Shown here: piece after piece, positions 33,740-35,628 of the stretch | Layout of the letters: each line of letters starts with the position of its first letter | Numbering within the stretch: the stretch's first letter is position 1 | Assembly: GCA_900545585.1 (NCBI GenBank) | Contig: UQZR01000025.1 | Span: forward strand, 1-35,628 | DNA length: 35,628 nucleotides | Direction of reading: 5' to 3' | Source: an uncultured Eubacteriales bacterium | GTDB lineage: Bacteria; Bacillota; Clostridia; Oscillospirales; Oscillospiraceae | Notes under the pieces: generated by a model | Database searches by the model: none | What the model was told of the DNA's origin: nothing | The model's input: only the letters and a program-made list of their open reading frames with translations | Position numbers and translations under genes: made by a program

Positions 33740-34839
33740 CTGGCGATGTAGTCCGCGATATACAGGGACATTTCCGGATTATCCAGTTTGTTTAGTGCCG
33801 CTTGGAAATAATCCAAACTTTCAAAGATATACGAGCCGGTGTCATATTCTTTCACAACTTGAAATTGGAAAGATACTTCATCACCTGCACGATATTCTTC
33901 TGTCAAGTCGCCGTCGAACGGCCAATATGCTGTGCCGTATTTAGTCAAAAACTCTAGAATTGTTCTGTCCTTATCTGGCTCATATTTTACAGCGCTAATA
34001 GTGTCACAAACTTGAATACTATCCCCCACACCGTAGTCCTTTAACCGCATAACGTGTGTTTTCAAATTTTCATCCCAGAACTGATCATACAGTTCTTCTA
34101 CGGACATCATATAAGCAGTATTCGTAAAAGTCTCGCCGTAGACTGCATTGATAACCGAATCAGTTGGAAGCGTATACTGCTTATTTCCATCTGGAGTCAT
34201 AACAATCTGGCCGGCTGAAAATGTCTCCATCCCTGCCGTGCGTGTCGATGATGGTGCAGCATCATCATACAGTCTTACGGATGGCGTCCACTTCTGCTTC
34301 TCGGTAACGGTAAACGTGGCTTTGTATGTTCCCATTTTCGCCGTCGTATTTACCTCATAGAGCGCACTCCCGTTCATGCCCAATGTCTTGTTAATAACAA
34401 TGTCAGCATTCGGAGAAATAAGCATAACTGCGATTTTATTTTGTAACCCTGTCAGGAGCGAACAACTTGCAGACACAGAAATCGTCATATCTGGATGGGA
34501 GATTTTTCCCTCCCGAATACGATAATTCGAATTTGCAACAATGTCTATAATAGCTGCGGCAGGTCCGTTCCTGTTTTCGTTAAAACTAATCGTCCCCGGA
34601 GATAGCTCAATAAAATCTGATTCTACAGTTTTTATTGCCTCTTTGTAGTATACCGCGTCATCCACTTGTTTGATAAGCCACACGATAACTTCCTTCGCCC
34701 ACTCTTTCCAATCTATACTATCTCTCATTTCTTTGGCCACTCCGACATCGCTATGAACCTCGGGGGACACTGCAAAGGCCGGAAGAGTAAGACTTACGAT
34801 AAGTACACAGCTTAAAATAAGTGCAGAAAGTCGTTTCAT
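33736..34839 (-). CDS. Secreted protein of unknown function
   Basis: A 367-residue exported protein. The signal peptide MKRLSALILSCVLIVSLTLP ends at AFA, with cleavage probable before VSPEV. The mature part contains a helical start (EMRDSIDWKEWAKEVIVWLI), then a long beta-rich region with no cysteine cluster or catalytic motif (IVANSNYRIREGK, GTYKATFTVTEKQKW, GDSIQVCDT). GAGG-type ribosome site AAGGAGG precedes the ATG. It is coupled at its end to the membrane-anchored protein. No homolog is recognised; similar operons may be cargo of the mobile region. Confidence 0.8.
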   Translation of the reverse strand: MKRLSALILSCVLIVSLTLPAFAVSPEVHSDVGVAKEMRDSIDWKEWAKEVIVWLIKQVDDAVYYKEAIKTVESDFIELSPGTISFNENRNGPAAAIIDIVANSNYRIREGKISHPDMTISVSASCSLLTGLQNKIAVMLISPNADIVINKTLGMNGSALYEVNTTAKMGTYKATFTVTEKQKWTPSVRLYDDAAPSSTRTAGMETFSAGQIVMTPDGNKQYTLPTDSVINAVYGETFTNTAYMMSVEELYDQFWDENLKTHVMRLKDYGVGDSIQVCDTISAVKYEPDKDRTILEFLTKYGTAYWPFDGDLTEEYRAGDEVSFQFQVVKEYDTGSYIFESLDYFQAALNKLDNPEMSLYIADYIAR

Positions 34840-34938
34840 AAAATCCTCCTTGTTCGTCCGTATCGAATGCCAAATCGCAAATATAACGAAACTTGAATCC
34901 TATTACCGCACGGAAATTATTTACATATACAGCCGGTT

Positions 34939-35424
34939 CTACAAAATATTCGGATCTGTGTATTCGTAGTGGGACAGGTCAAGCCCCTCTTTCATATCTT
35001 GGGGTACATAATCCGTGTTGCCAATATAGGGCCATTTCCCATCCACATTTCCTACAAAGCCGAAAATCGTCTGTGCCGAATCGTAGATATTCGTTTCCGC
35101 CGTCCATGTTACCGCATAAAGAGTATCCGTCAGTTTTTCGATCTTCTCAATTTTGTAGTTCTCCAATGTCTGTCCGCTTTGCGCAGCGTGCTGTTCACGA
35201 AGTTCTTCCGTAGGATAGTATGCATATTTCGTAGATTCTGCGGCGCCGCCTTTCTTGAATGCCTCAAGATAGTTCTCAGCCGCGTTCTGAACCTCCTGCG
35301 GAATATCTGCGGTCTCCTCGCCCGTCGGCTCCTGCTTCGCACAGGCCACCATAACAACTGCGAGCATCAGAGAACTCAGCATGATAAACAGCAATCTGAC
35401 TCCCTTTTTGTCATAGATACTCAT
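34939..35424 (-). CDS. Putative lipoprotein of the right-hand region
   Basis: A 161-residue lipoprotein when started at MSIYDKKG (35424); the ribosome site there is AAAGGATAAGGAG. The signal segment ends in VMVAC, a non-standard lipobox with Met at -3. The mature part has an acidic linker and residues EAFKKGGAAESTKYAY, YAVTWTAE and WPYIGNTDYV, suggesting a small alpha/beta domain (NTF2-like folds share such a pattern; not proven). A 94-base gap separates it from the secreted-protein gene downstream, so they may be one operon. The upstream start up to 35553 lacks support. Confidence 0.65.
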   Translation of the reverse strand: MSIYDKKGVRLLFIMLSSLMLAVVMVACAKQEPTGEETADIPQEVQNAAENYLEAFKKGGAAESTKYAYYPTEELREQHAAQSGQTLENYKIEKIEKLTDTLYAVTWTAETNIYDSAQTIFGFVGNVDGKWPYIGNTDYVPQDMKEGLDLSHYEYTDPNIL

Positions 35425-35586
35425 CTCCTTATCCTTTAGTAATAAACGTTCTCTTTTCTTGGGACCTCCCTTCTTTTCTATCGTCTTTCGTTCTCGCCGT
35501 TCTCTATGAACAGCTCTTGTCTGCAATTTACCATAATATATATGATTTGTCAAAGTACAGTTTACAAGGGACTACACAGGGTAGGT

Positions 35587-35616
35587 ATCTGACGGGAGGG
35601 GTTCCACCCGTCAGAT
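35587..35616. terminator. Hairpin at the right edge
   Basis: ATCTGACGGG (35587-35596) and CCCGTCAGAT (35607-35616) form a perfect 10-bp stem followed by TTTTCC on the plus strand. It probably terminates a gene to the left on the plus strand or forms part of an element edge outside view. Confidence 0.5.
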
Positions 35617-35628
35617 TTTCCATGTGAT

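Overview
The window looks like a GC-rich, spore-forming member of the Clostridia, probably Oscillospiraceae-like. The evidence is a Trp T-box riboswitch, an alpha/beta-type small acid-soluble spore protein (SASP) gene, a LytTR/GHKL two-component pair, a short-type ProS, an RNA polymerase sigma-like regulator plus HTH protein of clostridial mobile elements, and a run of Met-Lys-rich lipoproteins with LxAC lipoboxes. Taxonomy is inferred from gene content only.

Left edge (1-650): the first ~190 bases appear to be the end of an element lying outside the window. They abut the 3' half of a tRNA-Pro(TGG), starting exactly in the anticodon loop, as at a tRNA-integrated attachment site. A strong terminator and a 5'-truncated, frameshifted small-protein relic follow.

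Core-like part (656-15573): a lipoprotein; ridA plus a PP-loop-like protein; a zinc-ribbon protein; glycerol kinase divergent from a monoacylglycerol-lipase-like hydrolase, with an inverted repeat between them; a CmpB-type membrane protein; a type 4 uracil-DNA glycosylase; proS; a Trp T-box leader followed by trpS and a TrpB2-type tryptophan synthase beta chain; a radical SAM protein; a protein with two SSB-like halves; and a MATE transporter followed by a 56-residue Cys-containing protein.

Surface/signalling block (15829-29156): a 2364-residue secreted surface protein with four beta-helix modules and a variant sorting signal, preceded by a small membrane protein; a LytTR response regulator and GHKL histidine kinase; then, on the opposite strand, a SHOCT-domain protein, a C11 (clostripain-like) peptidase lipoprotein and a small lipoprotein. 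Two nearly identical 30-bp elements, each a pair of GAAATGT direct repeats 22 bp apart, lie at 23441-23470 and 29257-29286. Each sits 33-34 bp upstream of a -10 box, one for the surface-protein operon and one for the peptidase operon. This is the arrangement expected for LytTR binding sites, so I propose that the two-component system co-regulates the giant surface protein and the peptidase operon, and perhaps itself. This is the most interesting system in the window.

Mobile region (about 29570 to at least 33050): a SASP gene is cut after about 28 codons, right after its GPR-protease site. It is followed by an inverted-repeat-rich end, a large serine recombinase, two small coupled ORFs, an HTH_16-like protein and a sigma-like factor, all on the minus strand. 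The missing SASP half is not found to the right, so the other end is probably outside the window. The last part (33254-35424) is AT-richer and encodes a secreted protein, a translationally coupled membrane-anchored protein and a lipoprotein, none of which I recognise.
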